NCBI GenBank assembly: GCA_016584495.1
Contig: WAID01000003.1
Location: forward strand, 6,776,501-6,840,500
Direction: 5' to 3'
Source of the DNA: Celoporthe dispersa
Lineage: Eukaryota > Ascomycota > Sordariomycetes > Diaporthales > Cryphonectriaceae
Length of the DNA stretch: 64,000 nucleotides
The notes under the pieces are model-generated. The model did not search any database. It was not told the origin of the DNA and saw only the letters and a list, made by a program, of their open reading frames with translations. The position numbers and the translations under genes are program-made. How positions within the stretch are numbered: the stretch's first letter is position 1; the number at the start of each line of letters is the position of its first letter. This document shows positions 54,612 to 64,000 of the stretch, piece after piece.

Positions 54612-56777
54612 GTCAGAGCTGGTATTCCTGGGGTGGATGCTATACGGTTTTTGAGCCGGAAGGCTCCGATACTTTGGGACCTCTTGACGCAAGATGGCAC
54701 AGTATATAGTTGATCGAGAGAGTTTATAATGTGTACATTCCCAACACTAGAATTCTGTAAATGATCCATTTGTTATGTTGAAACTCTGGGCAAGGTTTCT
54801 ATGACTGACCTCCATATTTGGTTCTGACTCAAACAGTGCCCAGGTGTCACCGGTTGTATATTTTGAGGCTGATGGAAGTATTCGTATAACATCGCCCGAG
54901 GCCGTCAGATGTAATTGTAGAAACATAAACCTCATTTCTCTAATAGAAGGTAATGAATGGTCAAAGTTAAGGAAGGAACTACAATAGCTGTCCTCCTTGA
55001 GACCACAACTTCTTGAAAGAAGGGAGAAAGAAAAAGAAGAAAGAAAGAAAAGAGAGAAACTTATAGCTGCCTAAACGAGCGACAGCATTGTTGTATTCAT
55101 ACGTATGAAAGAAGCTCACTCCAGTTTGACCAATCCTGAGATACGTGTACTGTAATATTTGACTCGTCATACACGAGTCTTGCGGTCCTTCCTATGATGG
55201 ATTCATCTGCCTTCGGGCCTCATGCCTGCAAGGCCGATCTATCAAGACAACCTAGGAATCCATACTTAGCAATCTTGGAGCTGTGGTCACTGGTACGACG
55301 GTGCCCAACAGACCTACGGAATGACTGCACAAAGCATATTAGCCCTCGAAATCTACGAGCATTCTGGAGGCTACCATCCGCAGCATCTCTCCATTTACTT
55401 GCTACACGCTACACGATTTGCATGCCTATTTGAGTAAATGAGAAGACGTCAATATATTCTCAAAACCAAATAAACTCTGATTCTTGAATACTACAGACTT
55501 CTACTTCCATAGCACCCATACGCCAATCTATTTCGGTCAACGTATCAGGTAGCTCCAGGGGCAGGTGTAGTCCCGACAGCGGAGGCATTGTCCTCTGTGC
55601 TCTCAACCATACTATGTATTTATTTAAACTACCAAAATTAACTCAGAATAGTGAGCCCTCAGTACCTAGTATCAAGAAATTGCAGTTGGCGAGAAATCTC
55701 TCAAGCAACCTAATGTGAGGCGCGACACAATGGCCCTCGGGGTTCAACATCGGTGTTCGGGGGAATATGGCAGTGGATCTCGATGAACCAACACTCACCA
55801 CAGGGCCCATAATTGAGGTGCGCAAACTACAAAGCAGTGAAGGCCACCAGAAATAAATCTGAAACTTCAGACATGTTCTCCTTCCCTTTTGGAATGGCCT
55901 TATCAACTCTTGTATGCCGCGCGTCGCTTTCTACAGCGCGCGCACTTAAGCATAACCAAAGCTGAAACGTGGTGCCCATCCCGCTGCAATCGCAATTGGT
56001 TGAGCCACTCGAGGGAAACAAAAGGCTAAAAACAAAAAACAAAAAAAGAAGAAAGCGTCTCCTTGCCTTCACGCTCTCAGGAGCCTCGGGGCAGGGCTGT
56101 GGGCATCTGGTGTACCCACCCCAGGAGCCACACTACACCTAGACGCCGACAATCCATAGGGTGTCAGTTCATCATATTTCCAGAGCCAGTCGGTTTGTAT
56201 CCCCTCCCACACATTACCTTCTGCCTGCAGCAACGATCGACCGATCGTCCCTATTCTCTGTAGGTTTGGCAGACGTACCCCTGATCGGCAGAGGAGATCT
56301 AATGGAATGGGTAGGTCGGCATGGTCGGAGGTGAATATGTCTTCAGGTGACAGTTTTGTTTCTGCTGTTCAGGTATCGGTGAGCGTGCATCTGAGCCAGA
56401 TGACGTGTCGGTCCACAGTTGCGACCGGCATTTGACAGCTGCGAGGCTGGCGCGACATCGCAGCCTGGGCGCATGGAGGCTGTTGGGAGGAAGAGGGTGG
56501 AGGGAGGGGAGAGAGGGCGTGTTCAAACAGCAGCGAGGACGTCTAGAGACATCTCCAGCAGATAGACGACCCAACCATCGGCATATGCTGTACTTGTTCG
56601 CCGACACAGGCTCATCTCTTGTAGCTGAGAAGGGAAGAGCATAAATAAGGCCACACGGCACCACGCCGTAGTGATCAGCTTCTAGAAGATTTCCTCATCT
56701 CAAGTCCAATCTTTCCATCATCCCTTATCCCCCCATCCCACTGAAGACTCCCGGTCTCCTCCCTCCCTGTCGCAGTC
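54612..56777. other. Intergenic, no gene seen
   Basis: About 2.2 kb, AT-rich on the left, more balanced near 56000-56700. A CATAAATAAG word at about 56639-56649 lies some 130 bp before the next start codon. Short frames only. Confidence 0.5.
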
Positions 56778-57756
56778 ATGTCTCGCAGTGCGCTCTTTGT
56801 CATTGCTGCTCTGGTAGCGCAAGAATGTTCGGCGGCGCCCGTGGTGCTGCCCACTTCGCTTTTCCCCAGCTTCACCGCCACTGGCATCGCCATCCCCTCC
56901 GGGGCTCACCTTGATATCCCCAAGAGGGACGAGGACCTCCCGCCGTTCCTCCCCAGCTTCTCTCTCCCCTTCCCTCTCCCGACGGGTGCTGCGAAGGAGG
57001 CCAGGGCCGACGACAAGCTGCCGCATCTGCCTCTGCCCACTGGGCTGCCCGGTATCCCACGGGATGAGGACTTCCCTCACCTGCCTCTCCCCACCGGCCT
57101 TCCTGGCATCCCGCGAAGCAACAACAATGAGGAGAGAGACGAGGACCTCCCGCCCTTCCTCCCCAGCTTCTCTCTCCCCTTCCCTCTTCCTACAGGTGCT
57201 GCGAAGGAGGCCAGGGACGACGACAAGCTGCCGCATCTTCCTCTTCCCACTGGCCTGCCCGGTATCCCGCGCGACAGCGAGAAGAGGAACGAGGAGTTTC
57301 CTCACCTCCCTCTCCCAACCGGCCTCCCAGGCATCCCACGCAGCAGCGAGAAGCGAGACGAGGACCTCCCGCCTTTCCTCCCGAGCTTCTCCCTCCCCTT
57401 CCCCCTCCCGACCGGCGCCGCCAGAGAGACCAAGACCTGCCCCTCTCCCACCCCTGCCCACGGGTCTCCCCGGCATCCCGCGCGGCCACGACAAGAGGCA
57501 GGACTTCTCGACCTCCATCCCGGCCTCGATCGCGACCCTCTCGGAGCCCACGGGCTCGTCCCTGATCCCCAAGAGAGAGGTGCCTACCTTCACCGCGCCG
57601 ACGGGTCCCGTGCCTACGGGTCCGGCTCCCACTGGGCCTGTGCCTACTGGGCCTGTGCCTACGGGCCCTCTGCCTAGCGGGCTGCCGACGGGTCTGCCGA
57701 CGGGTTTGATTCCTCCTGCTTCGCCTGGTGGCTTGATCGTCCCTGGGAGGGCCTAA
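56778..57756 (+). CDS. Secreted proline-rich tandem-repeat protein with Kex2-type KR sites (peptide-precursor-like), frameshifted near the 3' end
   Basis: About 325 aa. A signal peptide (MSRSALFVIAALVAQECSA) is followed by alternating modules: A (DEDLPPFLPSFSLPFPLPTG) three times, and B (FPHLPLPTGLPGIPR and variants) at least four times. KR dibasic sites precede several modules (IPKR-DEDL, SEKR-NEEF, SEKR-DEDL, HDKR-QDFS, IPKR-EVPT), as in precursors cut by the Golgi protease Kex2. The C-terminus is a PTGPVPTGP repeat. The frame shifts by one between about 57430 and 57465; the other frame carries the remaining B module and KR sites to the stop at 57756. No cysteines occur in the repeats. Products might be secreted peptides or a wall-associated protein. 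No tailoring enzyme of known fungal RiPP pathways is nearby. Confidence 0.72.
56928..57425 (+). repeat. Tandem coding repeats, periods of about 210 and 219 bp
   Basis: GACGAGGACCTCCCGCC recurs at 56928, 57138 and 57357, each time opening the same module. The DNA copies are highly similar, which points to recent duplication or repeat homogenisation. Confidence 0.85.
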
Positions 57757-58523
57757 GAGGTCGTATGGATTCCTTGGATACGACATATATATACAGTCGA
57801 ATGGGTGGGTTGTTCGTGGGCTGATAACAAGGACGAGCAGAGGTGATGTAGCGCTCCGATGGAGGAACGGGGTCGGAGGGCCCATCAGTACCATACACCT
57901 GGGTTCAGCCAGATAGGCTCTCATATATAGAGCCTTTTGGACATGTATATTTTAGTTCTTCGTTGTAGACTCGCCTCTCGAGGCCTGGAGGAGGAGGAGG
58001 GGATGTTTTGTCAGCTTTTTCTCTTCATTCCAATCCCTTGACAGTTTTATTCAGAACGTTTGAACGGGTAATAGAACGATCTCTTTACTTACCAGGTCTC
58101 ACCGATAATTGTGATGGGTTCGAGGAACAAAGAAAAAAAAAGTAATCATCATGCGTCGCTGTGGTGGGAGTCAGATTTCGCACATTCAAGAGAGCGAGAG
58201 TGTGCACAAACCTGCTTCATTGGGTGACCCGCTGTAGTGTGTATACCTATGTGTCTGAGCCATAAGTGAAACTAAATAACGCCACAGCCTGTCTTTCCAA
58301 AACATGGATTGCCCTCCAAAAAAGAAGAAAAAAAAAGGTGCATAGCTCACACGAGAGAAAGAGAGAGAGAGAGAGAGAACAAAAGGCATCCCTTGCGCCC
58401 GGCCGGGTCTTTCCGTGTACAGAACGCCAGATGAATCCCACATGCCCAAGTAGATAAATACACAACCACCGGAACATACCGCTTCGATCTCCGGCCGCCT
58501 GCGCTCGTGTTGGATCCGAACCC
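57757..58523. other. Intergenic between convergent genes, with a GA microsatellite
   Basis: A GA-rich simple repeat at about 58350-58378 and short A runs near 58130 and 58320-58336. No gene is seen. Confidence 0.6.
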
Positions 58524-60170
58524 TCACAACACTGTTCGCGCTTCATCATGGTGCAGCGGCGCCTCGGCATCTTCTTGCCCCTGGACGTGCTCCGCGATCG
58601 TGTCGCCTGCTGGCGAGGCCGGCCTCTCGCCGGCTTGGGCGGAGACGACCTCCCACTTGCGCAGGGGACCACTCATTCCTACCCACAAGTCGGTTGGGAT
58701 GTAATCGCCCACCTCGGACCGGAAAGTCTCGCGGTCCCTCCAGTCGGACTCGACCAGCTTGTCGACGGCCTCCTTGGCCTTGCGCCAGATGCCCTGGATC
58801 TTGGCCTCGACCGCCCGCCTCCTCTTGACCTCGAGGATGAGGCTGTCGTAGGCGTTGGCGTAGCCGTCGTAGAAGTAGCGCAGGCTCTCCATCTCCTCCA
58901 GGCGGGCGAAGATGCTATCCTTCTCGACCTCCCACCGGTTGATAAACTCGACCTCTGCGGCGATGTAGCCCTGTAGGCGGGAGCCAATGTCATCCATGAT
59001 GTGGAAGGCACGCATGACGGCCGTGTGGGCTGACCGGACCTGGTCCGTCTGGTGTCTGAGCAGGCTGAAGTCGACCTCAACCTGGTGCATCTCTGCGTTC
59101 AGGTCCAACACGACCTCGTCCACCTCGGGGGAGTCCTGCATCACGACCTGCACGATCTCGGACTTGGCAGCTGGGTCGAGGTCATCCATGTTGGTCTCCT
59201 GCTGATCGATCACTCCTGATATCGACACCGGATCGGCCTCGCCGCTGTCCTCGGCTGCCTTCCGCCGCGCCAGGGCTGCACCTCCTTCGGTGATGCGCAC
59301 GGCAGTGACGCACATGTCGAAATGTCGGTTGAGCGAGACCAAGTGCGTGGCCATGGAGTGGGACTGCTCCGTGAGCGATCGTAGGAGGTCGTGGATGGGC
59401 GGCAGGTTCGGGTGCTGGCTGGCGGGTTCACCTGGAGAACCCGGCGATGGCGGCGGGGCGGATGATTCCAGAGCCTGCTTGAGGGTTCGCATATCGTTCT
59501 CGAGGCGCAGGAGGTCGCCGTCGAACGAGGTCTGTGTGGCCTGGGTGATGGATCTAGCTTAGCCTCGCGATCGCCCCGGCGGGATCTGGTGACAGGAGGA
59601 GCCGTCGCCTGCCGGCTGACATACCTGTAGTTCTGCGAGGCTGGCCTTCAGGGCGTTGACGATGCCGTCGACCTGGGTCTCATCGACAAAGTCGAGCAGG
59701 TCCTTGGGCTCCTCACCCTCGGGCCTGAAGACGGGGTCCACGGCCGTGCGCCTCAGCATATCCATGGTGTTCTTCAGCCTGTCGTCTGCCGTGTCTAGCG
59801 TCTTGATCAGGTGGTTGAACTCCCTCTTGCTGGCCTTGTACGTCTTGTTCATGCTGCCCGTGACCCTGGCGAGCAGCTTCATCTGCTCGCGGATGCCCGT
59901 CCTGAGAAACGCGGTCTGGGCACCCAGTATGACTGACTCCTCGTGGAGCTGACGTGCATGGGTGGTCAGGTCGTTCGCGCGGAGTACGAGCCTGACGGAG
60001 GCCAGCGAGCGCTTGGCGGCAAGGAGGTGCTCGACGAGGGTCTCGACGGAGACGGAGGCTGCAATGTCATCACCATCGTGTTCGAGGCGGGGGCTAGCAA
60101 CGCGGGCGTAGGGTGGCTCATCATGGCGAGAGTGGACAGCCGACGAGGCCGGGCTCGGTGAGGCCGCCAT
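58524..60170 (-). CDS. atg17: Autophagy scaffold protein Atg17
   Basis: Exons are complement(59625..60170) and complement(58524..59540), with an 84-bp GT-AG intron, 520 aa. The protein is almost entirely helical and coiled-coil. The N-terminal block VEHLLAAKRSLASVRLVLRA followed by NDLTTHARQLHEESVILGAQ is the Atg17 signature. VDPVFRPEGEEPKDLLDFVDE and the downstream SFDGDLLRLENDMRTLKQ-like segment also match. Atg17 forms a curved dimer that assembles the Atg1 kinase complex with Atg29/Atg31 at the pre-autophagosomal site. The start at 60170 (MAASPSPAS) follows a non-ATG open stretch. The low-complexity ends are usual for filamentous fungal orthologues. The assignment is strong. Confidence 0.9.
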
Positions 60171-61265
60171 GCCAGTCGCGTGAGGGGGACCGGGACGAGG
60201 AGGGCGAGGGCGTGAGGTGGAAGCTGCTTTGGTTTGTTGAAAACGGTGCACGGCTCTGAAGCTGTCCTGCTAGTGGTAATCACATCTTGGGTAAGTAGGA
60301 AAAAGGAACCTGCAGAGGAGAGGAATAGCTGGGGCTATTAAAAAAGATGTTGCGAGCGGGGAGAAGGGGAGCAGGAGGAGGAGGAGGAAGAAAGTCAAGG
60401 TGCTCAGCTCAGCAAGTGAAGTGCCAGCGTGCGAGCGTGTCATGACAGTGATGTCAAGTTAAGCTTTAAGACAGGGGACCTGGCCCGCTACACCATGTCA
60501 CCACGGGTCCCCCTTGTTGACCCGTCATCCCTTGTCTAGGTGCGATGTTCAGTGGGCTGGACGCTAAGGGCCTGTGAAGTGAGACATGCTGCAGTGTATC
60601 TCTTATACAACTCCTCTACTGATGATAATCACAGTTCTATGCAGTGGTATATTTCATGGCCATGGTGTGCTTCAGAAATTCATCTCTCTCATTGCACCAG
60701 CACACCTTGGTTACGAGTCTAGGCGCGTGGAAGCCCTTCTTCGACCATTTTGAGGCGGATTTACTAGGTTCCTCCTACTGGCTTTGGTATAATTGCTTCC
60801 AAAAAAAAAAGTACAGTAAAATGTAATATTGAGTTGAAGATGACGTGCCTGTCTTTCGACGGCGCTTCAGGATGATATTGTGCTGTGTGAGCAAAGAAGT
60901 GATGCCGAGATGTGTATACGAGGGTATCAGTCCCTCGTCTTAGCTCACAACGAAGCCATAGTGTATGACAGAATTGGTGTGACGCGGAAGTGGGCGGGAG
61001 TAGAGAACCCTCGTGATACTCTGGCGTATCGGCTGATGGTATTGCTCCCTCTCAACGGACGGCTCCGGGTTGGCCGCAACTCTGTGTACCACGGCAAACT
61101 GGTGTGCTCCGATTTGGCTGTAGAGATCGTTCGAAGTAGATTGAGATTTGTCAGTAGAAGGGGACTATACGAGGCCAGAGGTCCACAGTGGCTTATGGCT
61201 CACATTGCATTGCGCGTTAGGACTTGCCGTCCCTTCACTGCACCGACTCCTGAAGACGTCCTTGC
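60171..61265. other. Intergenic, no convincing gene
   Basis: Promoter of atg17 (left) and 3' flank of the GH7 gene (right). An open frame of 137 codons at 60880-61293 on the plus strand overlaps the GH7 3' end and has no recognisable motif, so it is not called. Confidence 0.5.
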
Positions 61266-62628
61266 TCAAAAAGTCGACCCAATCTCCCCATAGCGGATCT
61301 TCTCAAACGTGACCTGCACACCAGGGTAGTACTCCTCAATCAGCGCCGGGTTTCCTTCCGTGGCATTACAAGGCCCCGCGCTCCCTTCATCCAGCCAGTT
61401 CATGTAGCCCCCGTGTCATCCCAGATACTAAAGATCAGCACCATCCCCCGCCCCAGCGCATGCCCCATGCCTGCCAGCCCGCCGCGCTCCTGCGTCCAGG
61501 ACGCCGTCGCGTTGCAGAACGCGTCGTCCATCACCGACCCGGTAAAGTCCCCTGTGGAGATGACCGCATTCTTGAGGACCCGACCGTCCTGCACCCACAG
61601 CCGCCGGATCTCGACGAGCGTCCCGTCGGACGTGCCGTCGTCCGTGATGAACTGCGTGGTGACGGTAAACACCCGCTTCGTGTCGATGGTGTAGTTGGCC
61701 GCGGGGCCGTAGAAGTTTGTGACGTTATATACGTACGGGTTCCACCCGCAACCCCATTCATCGCACACGCCCTCTGCCTGCCCGCACTCGTCGTCCGAGG
61801 TGCAGAGGTACACGCCGCTGATGTTGCACGGGTGAGGAGTCATGGCCTGTGCTAGGGCGTTGGCCTCGAGGAGGTCCATCTCGTTGCAGCAGGAGCCGTG
61901 GGTCTCGTTCACGTTTGCCTTTTTGCGCGTAGTTTAGTCATACCAGTCAGTGAAGATCAGGGGAGGAGGGTGGTGGTCTGCATGGGCCGTTGGGGAAGGG
62001 CGTGAAGTACCACTCCGTTGATCCATGCCAGCCTCGAGCACTGCGCATCACAGTATCCCGTCCCGTACGAGGCGCCCGCCGGATTCAGGGCACTCCTGCC
62101 ACCGCTGGCTTCCATCTCGGTCAGGTACAGCGCGCCGTTCATGCCGCAGACGAGCTTTGAGAGGTCGACGTCGAAGCTGATCTCCATATCGAGCATCTGG
62201 AAGAGCTCATAGTCCTCCTCCCCGACGTCGAGTAGGTACACCCGTGGTCCGACGCTGTCGTATGTGCCGTTTGGCAGCTTGACGAACTGGTTCATGATGA
62301 TCGCATCCCCATCCGTCCGCACCCCGTTGGCGGCATAATCGATCCCCTCCAGGGCGCAGTTCTCGGCACACGCCTCAGCAGTGGGACAGAGCGTCGTGTT
62401 CAGCGCAGCATAGGTCCCGCAGCTGATGGCCGTGTCGTTCACATCGTGTATATTGCGATAGAACTCGTCGAGGACAATGGTGGTGTCGCGCTTGACACAG
62501 CCGCCTTGGTTGGTGCAGCGGTAGGTCGGCAGCTTGGGGTGGACTTCTGGGACCGCTGTGCCGATCTGCTGGGATGCTGCCAGGGCTAGCAGCAGAGCAG
62601 TGGTGAGAAGATGCTTGGAGAGCGCCAT
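61266..62628 (-). CDS. Secreted GH7 cellulase (endoglucanase/cellobiohydrolase family), frameshifted near the 3' end
   Basis: Exons are complement(62011..62628) and complement(61266..61918). The signal peptide (MALSKHLLTTALLLALAAS) and the mature start QQIGTAVPEVHPKL are typical. Disulfide-forming cysteines (YRCTNQGGCV, TEACAENCALEGIDY) and the catalytic NEMDLLEAN, with nucleophile and acid/base Glu flanking Asp, define GH7. The enzyme hydrolyses beta-1,4 links in cellulose. No carbohydrate-binding module is present. A C5 run at 61408-61412 (G on the coding strand) is one base short and stops translation at IWDDTGAT. Allowing for it, the frame continues through NWLDEGSAGPCN to the family ending IRYGEIGSTF, 423 aa exactly. 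Endo- versus exo-action is undecided; the compact loops favour an endoglucanase. Confidence 0.9.
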
Positions 62629-63087
62629 CTTGCTGGGCCGGGTCGCGATCTGGTCGCGTCCGGGGCTGAGGAGCAGATAGAGGCTTGTGCCATCTTCACG
62701 GTGAGGATGTGGGACGACGCAGGGTTTTATGTCCTCGACCCGCGCATTACATCGCTCCCGTGCGGAGGGCTTCACGAGGACTTCCCTCAATGTGATTGAA
62801 GGAAAGACTCTGAAGCTTATTGCACGGTCGGCCGTGCTAAAGATGCATTAGGATCATGTCAAAGGCACGGATAAATTGGAGATACGCTAGATCCTTGGTG
62901 GAGTGCATCGTCGATTGCTCAATTGAGGCGAGAAAGCCGAGGCTTGCTGCCTTTGGAGTGGGCTGCAGCGGCATCGCGGCCCTGCATCCGCGACGAACAG
63001 GCCTCTGGGAGAGGGACATGAATTTGTGCTGCCTGGCTTGCAATACTGCTGCTGTGGCCGCCCGTCTGATCGCCCTCAGCTCTCCAG
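62629..63087. other. Intergenic, GH7 promoter and P450 3' flank
   Basis: 459 bp with no recognisable gene. Confidence 0.55.
62725..62730 (-). promoter_or_regulatory. Weak TATA-like element for the GH7 gene
   Basis: ATAAAA on the minus strand about 100 bp upstream of ATG 62628. Suggested by spacing only. Confidence 0.3.
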
Positions 63088-63985
63088 CTAATCTGCTCTT
63101 GGGATGAACCGAGCCTTCACGCCCGTCAACATGGCCATGAAATAGTAGGATATTTCTTCCTCTGGGGGCATAGCGATCTCGACCTTGAAGTTCTTGAATA
63201 GCATCGGCACGGTCTTGGAGACCAGCATCTCGGCAAGGTACCTTCCTGGGCAGGTGCGGGCACCACCGCCATAGATGAGGTTGTAGCGGTCCATATCCTT
63301 CTTCTCGCTCTGGTCCGCCTTCAACCAGCGATCCGGACGATAGGCCTCAGCATCGGCACCAAAGATGTCTGGGCTGCGGTGGAGAGAGACAGGATTGCAG
63401 CCAACCACGGTTCCTGGTGGGAAGGAGAAGCCATGGATCTTTGTATCTCCTCCCGTTGGAACCTTCCTGGGCAGAGACATCCCGATGACAGGATAGAGAC
63501 GTTGTGACTCCTTGATACTCGCTTGAGTGATCAGGAGCTGGGCCGTATCGTCATAGGAGATTGTGCGTGGAGTCGACTGGACTTCCTCGGCGACCTGTCT
63601 CTGAACCTCACCATGTGAGCCTATCATGGCCAGGGCAGAGATCAAAGTCGACGTCAGGGTCTCATGCCCGGCGCCAAAGTTGGTGATGGCCATCCGTCGA
63701 AGGTATTGTGCGCTGAACTCGGGCCGATCCTTGTGGAGCTGAATCAGGTCCGCTACAATGTCCTTGCGCTCATCCTTCTGTGGTCGGCCATGCAAGGCCA
63801 CCTTCACTCGCTGCGAGATCTTCTTCTGGACGGCCTGCAAGGCTTGTCAGCAGCCACAAGACAGCAAGTGCACGATAGACGTCACGACTGACAGGAAAGA
63901 ATGGCCTGAAGCCTTCCTTTGGGGTGTGGTATGTCACCCTCCAGAAGGTGGCAAACGCCCGGCCAAAAAGACTTTGAGAGGGACT
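63088..63985 (-). CDS. Cytochrome P450 monooxygenase, 3' part only
   Basis: The last two exons are visible, complement(63893..63985) and complement(63088..63834); the 5' part lies beyond the right edge. Visible motifs are the I-helix oxygen-activation site FGAGHETLTST, the K-helix ExxR (KESQRLYP), the YRPDRW segment, and the haem loop YGGGARTCPGRYLAE with the cysteine ligand. The 93-nt exon encodes LFGRAFATFWRVTYHTPKEG, the region before the D-E helices. The last visible intron has a GTCAGT donor and a TTGCAG acceptor. The layout is that of fungal class E P450s, possibly of the pisatin demethylase or benzoate hydroxylase-like groups, but the subfamily is not resolvable here. Membrane anchor and N-terminus are not in the window. 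Confidence 0.9.
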
Positions 63986-64000
63986 CTAGGATGACGGCGG

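Noticed and set aside
56928..57425. Regular repeats considered as a CRISPR-like array
   Set aside because: Repeats are coding, about 210 bp long and contiguous, in a eukaryotic gene; there are no unique short spacers.
56718..57632. 304-codon antisense frame opposite the repeat precursor
   Set aside because: Gly/Arg/Glu repeats simply mirror the proline-rich coding repeats. The plus strand has the signal peptide and KR sites.
53768..58523. A RiPP biosynthetic cluster around the repeat precursor
   Set aside because: Neighbours are a GH12 enzyme and Atg17. No UstYa-like, tyrosinase or methyltransferase gene is adjacent; the P450 at the right edge is 5 kb away beyond Atg17 and GH7.
60880..61293. 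137-codon plus-strand frame
   Set aside because: No recognisable motif and it overlaps the 3' end of the GH7 gene.

Overview
The window looks like nuclear DNA of a filamentous ascomycete (Pezizomycotina, probably a plant-associated Sordariomycete). Genes lie on both strands without operons. Most carry short introns (about 55-150 bp) with GTRNGT donors and CTAAC/CTGAC-like branch sites. Families typical of these fungi are present: a Clr5-domain protein, Atg17, CCC1, plant cell wall hydrolases and secreted Ser/Thr-rich proteins. I see no tRNA, rRNA, transposon or CRISPR array. The species call is inference.

Layout. 0-12 kb: TcuA-like flavoprotein, F-box protein, secreted aspartic protease (frameshifted), secreted cysteine-rich protein, and a five-exon SDR with a GC-AG intron. 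12-26 kb: HC-x5-R phosphatase-like protein, a proline-rich coiled-coil protein (frameshifted), a secreted SGNH/GDSL esterase, two small spliced genes (94 and 72 aa), a Clr5/ankyrin-like protein and a nuclear-type unknown. 27-33 kb: choline oxidase and betaine aldehyde dehydrogenase, divergently transcribed, which together would turn choline into glycine betaine. 35-43 kb: GH28 polygalacturonase, a conserved unknown, a secreted protein whose signal peptide is split by an intron after codon 2, and a CCC1-type transporter. 43-52 kb: arsenite methyltransferase divergent from a bZIP gene, a seven-exon RecQ helicase and a DUF1772-like membrane protein. 53-64 kb: GH12 glucanase, a secreted proline-rich repeat protein with Kex2-type KR sites (peptide-precursor-like), Atg17, a GH7 cellulase, and a P450 running off the right edge.

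Three themes stand out. (1) Secreted plant-wall degradation: GH28, GH12, GH7, an SGNH esterase and a protease are interspersed with housekeeping genes. (2) Stress metabolism is arranged as divergent pairs: choline oxidase/BADH, and ArsM/bZIP. (3) Six genes carry frame breaks that, once counted as small indels, give exact multiples of three. Five of the six sit in mononucleotide runs, which suggests assembly homopolymer errors rather than six independent pseudogenes.

The most novel-looking element is the Kex2-site repeat precursor at 56.8-57.8 kb. Other points of note are two GC-AG introns at conserved motifs, start codons on 9-nt and 6-nt mini-exons, and a TAG stop followed by about 148 open in-frame codons.
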